Shown: piece by piece, positions 38,413 to 49,084 of the stretch | Layout of the letters: each line of letters opens with the position of its first letter | How positions within the stretch are numbered: position 1 is the first letter of the stretch | From: Macrotis lagotis | Lineage: Eukaryota; Chordata; Mammalia; Peramelemorphia; Peramelidae | Assembly: GCF_037893015.1 (NCBI RefSeq) | Contig: NC_133666.1 | Coordinates: forward strand, 623,268,104 to 623,332,103 | Length of the DNA stretch: 64,000 nt | Reading direction: 5' to 3' | The notes under the pieces: model-generated | Database searches by the model: none | The model's input: only the letters and a program-made list of their open reading frames with translations | What the model was told of the DNA's origin: nothing | Made by a program: the position numbers and the translations under genes

Positions 38413-39128
38413 GAGTTTGATATTTTGACATTCAACAACAACTATCTCAAATACAGGATAAGTTGACATATGGCATATAGGCTAAAATAAGATAGAATAA
38501 GAAAAACAATGTTCACAGGGTCACGAGTAGTGCAAAGCAGGAAAGGTCTTTGCTGAGAAGGTGATCATAAGATGAATGGCCTCCTTCTTAAGTTAGGTAG
38601 GAAGTGATGGAATGAACTGTACATATGCTCCAAGAACATATGGGGTGTGGAGGGAAACTTTCCATCTAGTTGAATCACGTCCACCACACTGGGCTTGTTC
38701 ACCAAGGCAAGGAAAAACAAGGATAGAAGGCCTCTAAGTAGCTTCTTATGATTACACAAGTGATTTTATCATCTTAACACTTACATCTTAACTTACATCT
38801 TAACATTTTATCATCTTAACACTTATACTTATAGCTCCAGGACCCAAATATACAGAAGTTATAATCATTAGCCCATGAAATTATATCAGATTGATATAAT
38901 ACTGACTGGAATAAAAGTGATCCAAATGTGTTATTTCTCTCCTCCCCCCTTCAATCCACAAAAAGACCATTGTTTTTCTATCAGTCATTATAATCAAATT
39001 GCATGGAGGGCAGTCCTTCTAGTCCTTCTTTGGTATCACAAAATGAGAAGGAGGAAAGTCCTCTATTGAGGTGCAAAGGTAACAGGTACAACTAATAACA
39101 TACTGATTATGTTCCTTTTTATTAAACA

Positions 39129-39129
39129 G

Positions 39130-39161
<32 letters not shown>
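39129..39161. repeat. (TA)n microsatellite
   Basis: About 16 ta units. Confidence 0.95.
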
Positions 39162-39163
<2 letters not shown>

Positions 39164-39480
39164 TTGTCCTTCATTATCAAAGAAGACCAAAATGACATCA
39201 CTACATTTGAGACAAATTACAGTGTGTACAACTGTGGCTTATCAGATCAATATGAGCTTGGAATGCTCTACCACAGCTCAGGCACAAATAGTCCATGTGA
39301 AAACCTGTGATGGGTACTCTGAACTTATGTATATCACGGTCCTGTGCCAGTGTCTCCCCTGCCTCACAATCAATTCCCAAGTTCTTAAGAAAGATCTTCC
39401 GGGTGTGTCCCTGTCACACTTCATCTGACCTACTTGTGAGCACTTGCCCAGATTGAGCTCTCCATAGAATAGTCTTTTTG
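39160..39480 (+). repeat. Interspersed repeat of the 'tcaaagaagaccaa' type
   Basis: Shares ttcattatcaaagaagacca-like and gatcaatatgagc-like sequence with a second copy at 39600-39760, and more loosely with 1800-1990 and 14120-14290. Probably an old marsupial repeat, possibly linked to the adjacent RTE. Confidence 0.5.
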
Positions 39481-41110
39481 TAAGTGTGCTCCAGGCATTC
39501 TAACAACACATCTAATCCATTGAAGTTGCACTCTCTGTAGTAATATTGGAATGTAGGCAGTTTAGCTTGAGAAAGGGCCTCAATGTCTAGTATCTTATCC
39601 TGCCTGGTGATCTTGGCAATCCTTCTTTTTCAAAGAGGACCAATGATATCACAGGACTGAGTTCAAGACACTATGTCTTCAACTGTGACTGATCAATCCA
39701 ATGAAGTTTGGAAGATTCTATCACAGATTAAGCACATGGAGTACATTTGGAATATTGGAGTGGAGATTTATCTGGATTTGCACAGCTCACTTTTCCTTTG
39801 TGCTCTGTAATTCTGCCTTGCTTATGGAATACAACACCTTCTTTGATGCAGGCACAAAACACTAGAGAGTCCTGTGTTTTCCATGTCTTATAATCAATAT
39901 TAAAGTCCTTCAGAGAGATTTTAGAGTGTCCTTGTATTACTTTTTTCTGACAAATCTCTATAAAATAGTTTCTTAGGTATGTCTATGCTTTTCATTCAGC
40001 CTCTGTGGCCAACCCACCAGCCCTGTGCTCCCTGCCATAGATTTTAAATGCTTGACAATTCAGTGCAAGAGGGGACCTCAGTTTCTTATCTTGCCAAGTG
40101 ATCTCCAGTCTTACTAAGACAATTCAAATAGAAGCACCTCAGTTTTCTGACATGGAACTGAGAGACTGCTCAGATTTCACAGTCATGCAACAATGAAGTC
40201 CACAGAGTGGCTCTGTAGATCTTTAGTATATTAGACAATCTAATAATATCTTTTCTTCCCACATTTCCCATCAGAATCTTCCAAATATTGAACTAGCCCT
40301 ACAACTTCACATTCTGTTGGACATCCCTGGAAAGAATACTGCCAAGGTAAATGAAATTATCCACAGTATTCAAAATTTCTCCATTTACTATGACCAAAGA
40401 TTCCATATATGAATGAAGTGGTGCTGACTAGTGGAGAAGGTCTATCTTCTTGGTGTTAATTTTCAGTCCAAAATTAGCAAATAGCAAGGAGTCAATCCAT
40501 ACTCTTGCAACTCAATCTCAGAGATCACACTGAGTACACCATCATCTTTGAACAAAAAGCTGGGCACCAATCCTCCCTCTATGTTAGTCTTGACCTTTTC
40601 AAGTTAAGTAATTTACCATTTGTGTGGTATCTGACCTTGGGATAACTTTCTCTTGCCATACAATCCAGAAGATTTCAGTCCACTTCCCTAAAAGCAGTTG
40701 ATGCCTGCCATGTAGTTCTCTGCTGGAATACAATCAACACCAGGCACTTTGCCACTTGAGATGAACCTAATACCATTCAATACCTCTTCTTCAGTTGGAA
40801 GTTATGATAGAGAAGGAATTTCAACAATCTGAGGCTTAATAGTCTTTGTCTGTAGAACTGGGTGATGATGGTCTGTTAAGAACATTATTAAAGTGTTCAG
40901 TCCACTTCTCCAGGATCATGTCCTTAACACAGAGCAGTGGGGCTCTACCAGTACTAAATAGTTGAGATACTTAAAAAGTCTTTGGTCCATAAATTATCCT
41001 CAGGGCACTATAGAAGTACTTTGGATTATTGCTGTTGGCATAAAATTAAATATCATCGATCTTCCTGATGAGCCAAGAATCTCATCTCTCTCTAAGTTGT
41101 GGTTGCACTT
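39480..41110 (-). mobile_element. RTE-type LINE reverse transcriptase fragment
   Basis: Minus-strand frames read MILEKWTEHFNNVLNRPSSP (from about 40920), LPTEEEVLNGIRFISSGKVP then GVDCIPAE (from about 40800), and DDGVLSVISEIELQEYG (near 40530). These are the N-terminal and central RT motifs of an RTE-like element, interrupted by stops. Confidence 0.7.
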
Positions 41111-41117
41111 TATTTCT

Positions 41118-41268
41118 TTTTGGTTTTTGGTTTTTGCAAGACAATGGGGTTAAGTGACTTGCCCAAGGTCACACAGCTAGGTAATTATTAAGTGACTGAA
41201 GTCAAATTTGGTCAGGTCCTCCTGACTCCAGGGCCAGTGCTCTATCCACTGCACCACTTAGCTGCCCT
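41118..41268 (-). mobile_element. tRNA-derived marsupial SINE
   Basis: Complement orientation: ttggtttttgcaagacaatg to ccactgcaccacttagctgc. It interrupts RTE-like sequence. Confidence 0.9.
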
Positions 41269-42029
41269 AACACTTTACTTTTGAAGGAGTTAAAGGTTGC
41301 CTTCTTGTGGATATCCAAGAGGTTGCCACATCCCAAAGTTCTTTCCATCTAGTGAGAAGACAACTCAATTTCCTGGTTCACTTTATACAGGATTGTGTCT
41401 ATGGTTCCTAGTGTATCTAGACATACTGCTTCATCACTCACCCGATCCCACAGTACTTCAAGGTTGGTAAAATTTTAAGACAGCAAAATAATAAAGTAGT
41501 CAATAAATAAAATGGAGGATGATGGGTGATATCTTAATTTGGACTTGAAATAGATTTAAGCGGGGCAGAATTAATGTATTTGTGGTTCCAGCAATAATCA
41601 AATGTCAGGTGTTTCCTCAGCATCACCACTGGGAGGCAGGATCACCAAATTAATTTATGCTATAAAAAAGAAAGACTTATTTGGGATTTCAATTAGTCAT
41701 AATTTTACTATCACAAGTGCTTATGGACACAAAGAACCTTTTCTCATTATTGCAGATTCCAAACTCCAATAATACTGATGCTAATATCTTAGATTTCTTC
41801 AGGACTTCAAGGTTTGCAAAGCATTTTTGCAACAACAAACTTTGATTAGTACAGACATTATTGTCCTTCTTTTACAGATGAGGAAAGCTCCTCTTATAAA
41901 TAGTCAGTTCCAGATAAGTTTGAATTTATCCTGGATCTCTCTTTGGATGATCTCGCCAAAACCAATAGGTTCAATTAGTCTCTCTTTGCAGAATATTCTC
42001 GAATTTATATAACAAACCTTAATCTCTTT

Positions 42030-42840
42030 TTTAAAGTCAGTCTCCAGAGATCATCAACATGCATGAAGTACATTTCTACCTGGATATCCAGAATGCATTT
42101 CAAACTCTTTACCTTCTCCCCAAACCTGATTCCTACTCCAAATTTTCCTATTTCTTTTGAGGCACAGTCATTCAAGTTTGTGACTTTTCCGTAGCACTTC
42201 AATACTCTAAATAATTTCACTATCTCATCTAATCACCTATCATATCTTGTCTGTTCCATTTCCCAACATCTTTCACATCCATCACCATTCACAGTCACCC
42301 TTCATATCATGTCCTCTAGAATATTACAAAATTCACCTACTTGATCCCTTTCTTGCCAGTCTCTCCTGTAGACAATCAATTCATGCAGCTGTCAAAATGG
42401 ACCTTGTAAGGTGTACATCTGACCTCACTCAAGAGGCTTTAGTGGGACCCCATTTATCCACGATATAAAACAAATTCTTCACCTTAGCAATCAGTCTATC
42501 AAAATCAGATATATTTACTTCACCTCCCTCTATTCCAGATAAACTGGCTTATTTTCTATTCCCTAACAGAACATTGAATCTCCTACCATGTCTTTGTACA
42601 AATTGTTCTAGGTTCCTTTTCTCCTCAACTCCTAGTCTCAGAGTTCTTTGTATTCTTCAAGGTTTATTTCTTAGGATAAATCTTTCAAATTATTCTATTT
42701 TTAGTATTTTTTTTCCTTGCCTCATAAAAATTTTATCTATGGAATCCTACCTACTCTGTGTGACATTCTTTAGTAAGCTTATATGTTCTATTAAAACAGG
42801 GAGTATTCTTTGTCATTTTTTTGTGTGCCCAGGATTTGGC
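42030..42840 (+). mobile_element. L2-like LINE 3' fragment
   Basis: Similar composition and block order to 45225-45970 (for example the stretch with gttccttttctcctcaactc and ttattcttcaaggtttattt). Highly diverged. No gene. Confidence 0.4.
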
Positions 42841-43181
42841 TAGCTCAGGTTCAAGTCCACATGGTCCCTATTTTTTTCAAAAACCAAGGGAGTTTGATCC
42901 TTCACAGGTTGATCCATGAAGGGACAGAATGAATAAAGGAGATGACAGCCAGTAGTTGCCAATGTTAGAGGGAAGAGAAAGGAATGCTCTCCCAGCCCCC
43001 TAAGCAGGGATCCTTTCTGATGGAGCAGCAGGCTTCATCCTTTGTTAGGTTGTAGTCCTCTATTTGACAGGTATCTAGAAAAGACAAAGACTTCTTGAGA
43101 TAAGGATAAGGATAGAAGAAAAGCTGAGGGAGATAAGAGTTTGATCTCTACAGATGCCTTTGATTCCTTTAAGGACTGTAT

Positions 43182-43183
<2 letters not shown>

Positions 43184-43232
<49 letters not shown>
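43184..43232. repeat. (GT)n microsatellite
   Basis: About 24 uninterrupted tg dinucleotides. Confidence 0.95.
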
Positions 43233-43237
<5 letters not shown>

Positions 43238-43699
43238 GGATGGTGATAGTTTTGTGTTTTTCTGCCTAAATCAAACAAGGTCTAGACCTTGTTGTGGGTA
43301 AAGTCATCAATTCTGGTACAATGATGATATCCACCTAGAAACATCTAAAAAGCAATGAGCAGTGGGAATCAGGAGCCCAGGAGGGAGATCAGGCTCAAGG
43401 ATCATTCCCATTTGTGAGGCAGTTTAGAATCAGCCAGGTACCAGATTGTTCCTTACTGGAGGTGTTTAAGCAAAGACTGGATAATCATTTATTGGATAGG
43501 TTATAGAGATGATTCTTTTTCAGATATTGAACTGAATACTCACTGAATGTTGAATTGAATATACATTCAGTTGTAGCTACTTTCTAGCTCTGGAAGTGAT
43601 TCAATGAGGAAGCACATTGATCTTTCCAGGGACATCAGGAGTCAGACAAGGGATAATGGTAAAGGACACTTTTCACCAGGAGGTTCTCACACTAAGCAG

Positions 43700-43880
43700 C
43701 TACATATGACCTAGTAGTGGATCTGGAATTAGGAAGACAAGCTAGCTGTGTGACACTGGACAAGTCTTTTTGCATCAGTTTCAAAATAAAGACATAATAA
43801 TAGCAACTATCTCCAGGACTGTTGTGAGAAAAAAATGAGATATTTGTAAAGCAATTTGGAAATCTTAAAGGATTAGTAAA
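43700..43880 (+). mobile_element. MIR/CORE-SINE-like element
   Basis: Contains tgacactggacaagtctttt and aaagcaatttggaaatctta. Confidence 0.6.
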
Positions 43881-44124
43881 TATCTGTCATCATCTCATTT
43901 GTTCATATGGTCTCCCTCTTGGTCCACATTGATATCCATGGTCAGGTTCCCATGAGCATGAGTTCATCCCCTTGTTGACCTCAAACAGAGCATACAATAG
44001 AAAAAAATCATGGTGAGGGGTGTGAAAGTATGGTTTCAAGTAGGCTAAGTATTCACAGATACAATTGCTCATGGACCCCCATTATGGTACACAGAATCCC
44101 AGAGCAAGACAAGATTTACTTGTT

Positions 44125-44130
44125 TTTATT
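44125..44130 (-). terminator. Candidate polyadenylation signal for the TCR mu transcript
   Basis: The plus strand reads tttatt, which is AATAAA on the minus strand. It is the only canonical signal I see between the TGA and this point, and would give a 3' UTR of about 0.7 kb. Transcript data would be needed to prove it. Confidence 0.4.
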
Positions 44131-44815
44131 ATAGGATTAAGGGAATGAGGGAAGAAGAGTTTACAGTTCAAGGGAGATTGAATATAATTGGTATGATTAT
44201 GGATCCTCGAGGCCATTCTGGAGTTCTATTGAAGTTATCCACTGATCATTCCAAGAAAACCAGAGAGATCCAGAATCCAAGTCATAGCTTCTTAGAAATT
44301 TTCCCTCAGGTTCTCCTGAAGAAGCAGAAGTTAAAAATCAGAAGTCAGGAAATCAAATGCCAAATCCATTGCTCTATCCCTAGCATTTTCCTCAAGGTCA
44401 AGTCTCAAGAAGGAGAGGCAGTGAGATAAAAGGGATATTAAGAAGACAGAGTTGAGACCAGAGTAAAGGGGAGACTGAAGCAAAGCTGAAAGAGGGGAAA
44501 GGGTATCTAAGAGAAGAGGAGAGACTTGAGCAAAGAGGAGGCTGAAAGGTATATATGGCATAGTGAGTGAGGAGGAAGCCGTGGGGAAATTCTGACAAGT
44601 CAAAGAAGATTCTGTGAGAAATGAACAAAATGAACAGCAAGGAAACTTAGGAGGGGTCTAAGAGACAAAGGGACAAAATGGAAATTGAGGAAAAGGGTGA
44701 GGCTGAGCTATGACTGGAAGTACTGAGGAAAAGCTGAAGGAATAGAAAGAAGACTGTAAATAATAGTCTGAGAGAAGCTAGGAGTGGAAAGATGAACCAA
44801 AGCTAGACATTTACT
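44131..44815 (-). other. TRM: Probable 3' UTR of the TCR mu gene
   Basis: About 685 nt between the TGA and the candidate AATAAA, without recognisable SINE or LINE sequence. On the minus strand it is pyrimidine-rich (tctcc and cttt tracts). Reading frames across it are open by composition only. Confidence 0.45.
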
Positions 44816-44928
44816 TCAGAGGATCAATGTCATGGTGGTGAAGAGGACATTGATGACCACAGTCTTCATGAATAGTAGTCTCAGGCCCAGTACACTGAGG
44901 AATAGCCTGTTCCCCTGCTCAGGTTCTC
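44816..44928 (-). CDS. TRM: TCR mu transmembrane/cytoplasmic exon with stop codon
   Basis: The last coding exon has acceptor tgtcccctgcag and starts in phase 1. It encodes GEPEQGNRLFLS, then the membrane segment VLGLRLLFMKTVVINVLFTT, then MTLIL and a TGA. The Arg and Lys inside the hydrophobic stretch are the basic residues TCR chains use to assemble with CD3. The LGLRxLFxKTVxxNxL pattern closely matches the TCR delta transmembrane region. The cytoplasmic tail is almost absent, as in TCR delta. The 3' UTR continues leftward, and a possible polyadenylation signal lies about 0.69 kb downstream. Confidence 0.92.
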
Positions 44929-47900
44929 CTGCAGGGGACAATGATCAAAGTCAAAGGGAGTCATCCTGGATTCTAGGGACCTACCTAAAGCAGTAGTAAC
45001 ATTAATCCTGGCCAACAATTATGTAGTGCTTCTAAGGTTTACAAAACAATGTACCAAAAAATTCATGAGACTTTCAACAAAATATGAGATTAATTCTTCA
45101 TTTTATCAATGAGAAAACTAGCTCTGAAAGTTTGAGTGACTTACCCACTGTCACATACATAATAGGTATCATGGATGAGATTCAAATTTAGATCTTCTGA
45201 CTCCTTTTAGGTATATCCTAGGCATTCCAAACTGAGCATGACCAAAATGGAACTCATTACCTTTTTACCATTAATTCACCTGTCTTTTCTCTATACTTCC
45301 CTATTTATTGTCAAGAACCATCATCTTTCTACTCATCATATTCACAATCTTGGCACCATCCTTTATTTCTTTCCCCTCCCTGATACCATGTATCCCATCT
45401 GTTAGGTCTTTTTAATTTTGTGGGGTTTTTCCTCTCTTCTATCCTTTCATATGGTCACCCTCCTGGTTTAGGATTCCATCATTTTTTACCTAAACTATGG
45501 CAACAGTCTCCCACTGACCATGTCATTTCCCAGCTCAAGAATCTTCAGTGGCTTCCTATGCCCTATCCAGGATAAATTGCAATCTTTCACAATCTTGGTC
45601 TAATCTATTTTTCCAAGTTTGATGAACATTATTCCACTTTCATAATTCCATGTTCCAACCCATCTAACCTATTTGTTGTTCCCTAAATCTCCCAGATTCT
45701 TTTGCCCCATCTCTGGTTTGAAAGACATTCCATCTTCACCTCCATTCTTAGAATTTCTATTTTCCTTCAAGGCCCAACTCTTGTACCAGTTCAAGCAGGA
45801 AGTCTTGCCTCATCCCCTTATTTACTGGAGTTCTTTTCCTATTCACATTATCCTATATTTAATTATCTATTTATATGCTTTTTTCCTGCCTTTCCGTGGA
45901 ATGTAAGCTCCTTGAAAGCAAGGACTGTCTTTCAATTTTTAACTGAATCCTAATGTCTTGCACAAAGTAAGTGACCAATAAATATTTGTTAGATTATATG
46001 AACTTGATATAAAATTTGAGATGGAAGAATGAAAAATAACTTGAATGATTTGATGGCAAGTGAATGTAACAGTGATCAAAATAGTGATAGAATAACAGAA
46101 AAACAAGTTAACAGAAACTATTTGAAGTAGATGTTGGCTACAATTGTGGAAGTCCAGGGTAGAAAGAGGAGAATAAAGGAGTAATCAGTATGAGGAGTAA
46201 TTATCAAGAGTGAATGCATCATGGAGGAGCATGGAGAACTTAGTTCAATTTATGGAATATCACATTTCCTGAGGCCTGGGTGACTTTATTCACTTTAATT
46301 CTTGAATTATGATACACTCAGACTATAGCTTATCACACTCTATATGTCTGAAGAGACTGTCAAGTTATTTTTCATTCTTCCACCTCATTCAAATGTCATA
46401 CCAAATTCTTTATCAAAGTAGGACACATAGTAGAATCATAGATTCAAAGAATCATATATTCAAAGAACTTCACTTAGAAAGGACTTGAATAGCTAATTGC
46501 TCCAACCGGGCATAGAAGAAATTGCCTCTAAAACATGCCCTTGAATTATGTCAATCATACTTTGTCAAAACAAATTCAATAAGATGGTCTCATGGCCTCC
46601 TCAGACAGTCCACTGCACATTTGAACAGTACTAAAAGTCATAAACTTATTCCCTACATGATCAAACTTAAATATTCCTCTTGATAACTTGTAGGTTTTGT
46701 CAGTTTCCCCTTCCAGTCACGGTTTTATTTTTCTTTCCTATGAAGCTCTCAGTTTCGATTTCATTAACTTTGCCTTCACACTATGAATCTTTAACTCACC
46801 TATAAGATCCTGCTCAGGGCAAGACTGTTTCTGCTCAGAGACAATCCCAGGGTCTGTTCCAGTATAATCTGAAGTCAGAAACAAATTCTCAGACATAGCT
46901 CTGATCCTCAGTGAGCCCAGGATTGGCCTCCCCAGTGCTCCTGATATCAAGAAGCAAGAAGCACCATCCCAGTCTAGGACCATACCCTAATCTTAGCTGT
47001 CCCCCTTCAATCTTGAACCAATTCCCCACAAGATTCCTATCTGAGGATTATAACCTCTTCCTAGGGCACTCCTTTCAAATACAGGTGGATATTCCAATTC
47101 CTGAATCCTTTTCCCTAACTTAAATCTTTACTCAACATCCAGGTATGCCTTGCCCCAGACATAGCCTTGCACCTGTTTTTCAGCATATCTCTTCTCTATG
47201 TTTCTCTGACCAACCTTTGTCAGCTGGGGCTAATCATACCTGGCTTGTGGGATATATGTGTATCCTTCCCACGGTGATTCACTGAGCAGGTTACTGGATC
47301 ATTCTCACCAACTTTGGCAATCTGGACAGCACTGTAGGTGCCATTGGGCATGGGTACCAGCAAAATGTCCTGGGTTGAGATCAAAGTCCCAGAAGAGGAC
47401 AGGGACACATGGAGCTCCTTGGGGTAGAAGTTCCTGATAAGGCAGGCCACAGCATTCTGACTTCTCACCAAAGATATGCTGGGAGATAGGGGAGCTTGAG
47501 ATCCTGCAATCAAATTATGGCTTCCTGTCCTCTATCTGGACCTAGCCCCATATGTAAGAAAGGCACACATAGGAACAGGATATAACTGTGTAAAACAAGC
47601 TTTACCCCAAATTTCCTGTCCTCCTCTTAGCCTCAATTTGACTAAGTTTATGTGGGTAACACATCCATATGACCAAGTATCTGTGAAAAACAAACCTCAG
47701 CCCCATTTCCTACCCTAAGTCTGAGCTTCAGCCTAGTTCCCATTTCACTAAATCACATGCCTGTGTTCCCTCAAACCTCAATTCCTTTGTCCTTTCTGAC
47801 TTCCCTGACTTCTGATTGACGTTGGTATTGACATGGCTTAGAATTTCATAGCTGAAGGTCTCAAGTCCATGGGTCTTATTTTGATGTGACACCCCCCCCA

Positions 47901-49043
47901 TAGACCCATAGACCTTTAATGGCCTATAATAATCCATCCCTTGTAATTATAGCTCAGAGTGAGAATGTTAACTGTGTATAGTCACAGAGTACACTATGAC
48001 AGAGAAAGGGAACTGGGAGATGGAAAACCTCAATTCAACTTTTGGGCCCAACAGTGACTAACCGTGTGACCCTGAAACCTTAGAATTTCCTTAGGACTAG
48101 AATAGAAAAGGCACTCACCAGGCTCCACTGTTACAATTGTCCCAGGACCAAAGATCAACTGATCTGTGTCATCTCCATTGCCCACTCTCCTTACACAGTG
48201 GTATTGGCCAGAGTCTCTGAGGCCAAGATCCTCAATCTCTAAGGAAATTCTACTACTGGTTTCTTCCCTAGAGATGGTAATTCGGTCTTCAGTGGCAACT
48301 GCAGAAATGCTGTCGAGACTAGTCAATGACAGTGGGGCATGACCAGGAGTCCAATGGTACCAGCCAAGTTTGCTTGTCTTGAACTGGAAGCCAGATGTTT
48401 GGCATTTGAGTTTCAGGGTCTTTCCAGTTTGGTGGGGACGTCCTCCTGACTCCATCAACACTGTCTTTTCCACTGAATGAAGCAGATAGAAGTAGAGTAA
48501 GTAGGGGAAATATATCCATGCCTCCTCATGGGACATAGAGCTTAGATTCCCCTAAACTCCCTCACACCCCAACCCTAACCCATCTTCCCAAGAGTAGCAG
48601 GGGAGGCCAAGATTATTTATCAGATCCAGGGTATCCTAGGGATCTAGTTTGGTCTGGTTTCAAAGGAATTGTCCCTGAGTCCAGAGGCAATCCAGATTAG
48701 CAGAGGTTCTAAATGTCAGAAGATTCCCAAGAGTAGGGAGATAAGGGATCATGGGAATGACAAGATAGATGGGATCAAGGATTTCTGGAATGGGAAAGAG
48801 AGGGTTAACTGAAAATAGTGTTGGCTACAGAAACTCACAACCACACTCAGACCATAGGAAGAATGGAAGCAACAACCCAACTCAAAACTCCCCCATATCC
48901 CTGTAGCCCTCTTGGGATCTAATAAAGTAAGATCCTTCTGCTAAACTTTCCCCATATTTGTACACATTCTCCCAAAACATGAAAACTTACATGGCAACAC
49001 GGTCACTTCTGTTCCAGGACCAAAATTTTCCCACTGAGTTACT
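44816..49043 (-). CDS. TRM: TCR mu germline unit: J - pre-joined V - C - connecting peptide - TM
   Basis: This is the translated part of a TCR mu chain, read on the minus strand as five coding blocks: J 49043-48991, Vmu-j 48472-48119, C 47503-47240, Cp 46868-46800 and TM 44928-44816. Each intron has an AG acceptor and a GT donor, and every junction is phase 1, so the frame stays open from the J segment to the TGA. The C domain, the cysteine-bearing connecting peptide and the Arg/Lys transmembrane segment all resemble TCR delta. The extra V domain encoded already joined to a J in the germline is the diagnostic feature of marsupial TCR mu. From the family, the chain sits in the T-cell membrane, probably paired with TCR gamma and associated with CD3. 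The first V domain must come from somatic V-D-J joining upstream. No disabling change is visible in any exon. The V segment is not in the window. Confidence 0.9.
45095..45215 (-). mobile_element. MIR-like element
   Basis: Complement orientation: atgagaaaactagctctgaa and agtgacttacccactgtcac. It lies in the Cp-TM intron of the TCR mu gene. Confidence 0.6.
45225..45970 (+). mobile_element. L2-like LINE 3' fragment in the Cp-TM intron
   Basis: Order of blocks typical of old L2 3' ends: cagtggcttcctatgcccta then ccaggataaattgcaatctt, later ttgaaagcaaggactgtctt and aataaatatttgttaga. Plus-strand frames here are repeat-derived. Confidence 0.6.
46800..46868 (-). CDS. TRM: TCR mu connecting-peptide exon
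   Basis: A short 69-nt exon, phase 1 to phase 1, with acceptor tttctgacttcag and donor ATAG/GTGAGT. It encodes 22 complete codons reading YTGTDPGIVSEQKQSCPEQD and then LI. It is acidic and polar and holds one cysteine in QKQSCPE, placed like the KSC cysteine of the delta connecting peptide that forms the interchain disulphide with gamma. That partner is inferred from the family. The exon was found by its splice sites and frame rather than by length. It joins the C exon across a 371-nt intron and the TM exon across 1871 nt. Confidence 0.85.
   Translation of the reverse strand: MILEQTLGLSLSRNSLALSRIL
47240..47503 (-). CDS. TRM: TCR mu constant Ig domain (C-delta-like C1 domain)
   Basis: This 264-nt exon has acceptor ttgattgcag, donor CCAG/GTATGA and phase 1 at both ends. 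It encodes 87 complete codons of a C1-set Ig domain. It begins SQAPLSPSIS, like the SQPHTKPS start of C-delta. Cys20 lies in VACLIRNFYPKEL and Cys72 in VTCSVNHRGK. The VAC-L-FYPK and VTCSV-H signatures match TCR delta constant domains better than alpha, beta or gamma, as is known for TCR mu. A possible N-glycosylation site (NGT) is at residues 53-55. The domain lies between the pre-joined V domain and the connecting peptide. No stop or frameshift is present. A TRDC gene is the alternative, but the upstream germline-joined V exon and the J that splices onto it point to TCR mu. Confidence 0.92.
48119..48472 (-). CDS. TRM: Pre-joined variable domain exon of TCR mu (Vmu-j)
   Basis: A single 354-nt exon encodes a whole V domain (117 complete codons, phase 1 at both ends). 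Landmarks are Cys23 (KLKCQTSG), Trp37 (GWYHW), the DSGQYHC stretch with Cys92, and an FGPGT J motif at 107-111 followed by IVTVEP. V, the CDR3-like loop (VRRVGNGDDTDQLI) and J are continuous, with no RSS between them, so the domain is already joined in the germline. The acceptor is cttcattcag and the donor is CCTG/GTGAGT. It splices in frame from the J segment 518 nt upstream and to the C exon 615 nt downstream. In the mature protein it should be the second, membrane-proximal V domain with an invariant CDR3. An old intronless leader remnant sits directly upstream in another frame (separate entry). Confidence 0.92.
48473..48536 (-). pseudogene. Intronless leader remnant upstream of the pre-joined V exon
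   Basis: Starting at the ATG at 48519, the minus strand encodes MDIFPLLTLLLSASFSG, a typical V-gene signal peptide. It runs straight into the V domain but is one frame off from it. There is no leader intron. The region now also serves as the polypyrimidine tract and acceptor for splicing from Jmu. An alternative ATG at 48536 is in frame with the V domain and encodes a hydrophobic stretch (WIYFPYLLYFYLLHS) that could act as a weaker leader in an unspliced, single-V transcript. Confidence 0.6.
48991..49043 (-). CDS. TRM: TCR mu joining segment (Jmu)
   Basis: A 53-nt J segment reading VTQWENFGPGTEVTVLP in the functional frame, with the FGPGT motif and a consensus splice donor (CCAT/GTAAGT) directly after it. 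The last codon is split in phase 1, so it joins in frame to the pre-joined V exon (P-L-E-K-T-V). A 12-RSS lies immediately 5' on the gene strand. In TCR mu this J receives the somatic V-D join and supplies the end of the outer V domain. No second J is seen nearby. Confidence 0.88.
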
Positions 49044-49071
49044 CACGGTAACATAGGAAGGAACCTAAACC
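49044..49071 (-). other. 12-bp-spacer recombination signal of Jmu
   Basis: On the plus strand this reads heptamer CACGGTA (49044-49050), a 12-bp spacer (49051-49062) and nonamer ACCTAAACC (49063-49071). The heptamer keeps the essential CAC next to the coding end. The nonamer matches the consensus at 7 of 9 positions and keeps its central A run and final CC. A 12-RSS on J and a 23-RSS on D satisfy the 12/23 rule. Confidence 0.85.
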
Positions 49072-49084
49072 CCTAATCTACAAA

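Noticed and set aside
44331..44640. Hydrophobic minus-strand frames downstream of the TCR mu stop
   Set aside because: They are in the pyrimidine-rich 3' UTR after a clean TGA and no splice would bring them in.
45673..45953. Plus-strand frames in the Cp-TM intron
   Set aside because: They coincide with an L2-like repeat.
44816..48536. Interpretation as a SIRP or TRDC gene
   Set aside because: SIRP lacks the FGPGT J motif, the RSS-flanked J/D and a delta-type membrane segment. TRDC does not have a germline-joined V exon between J and C.
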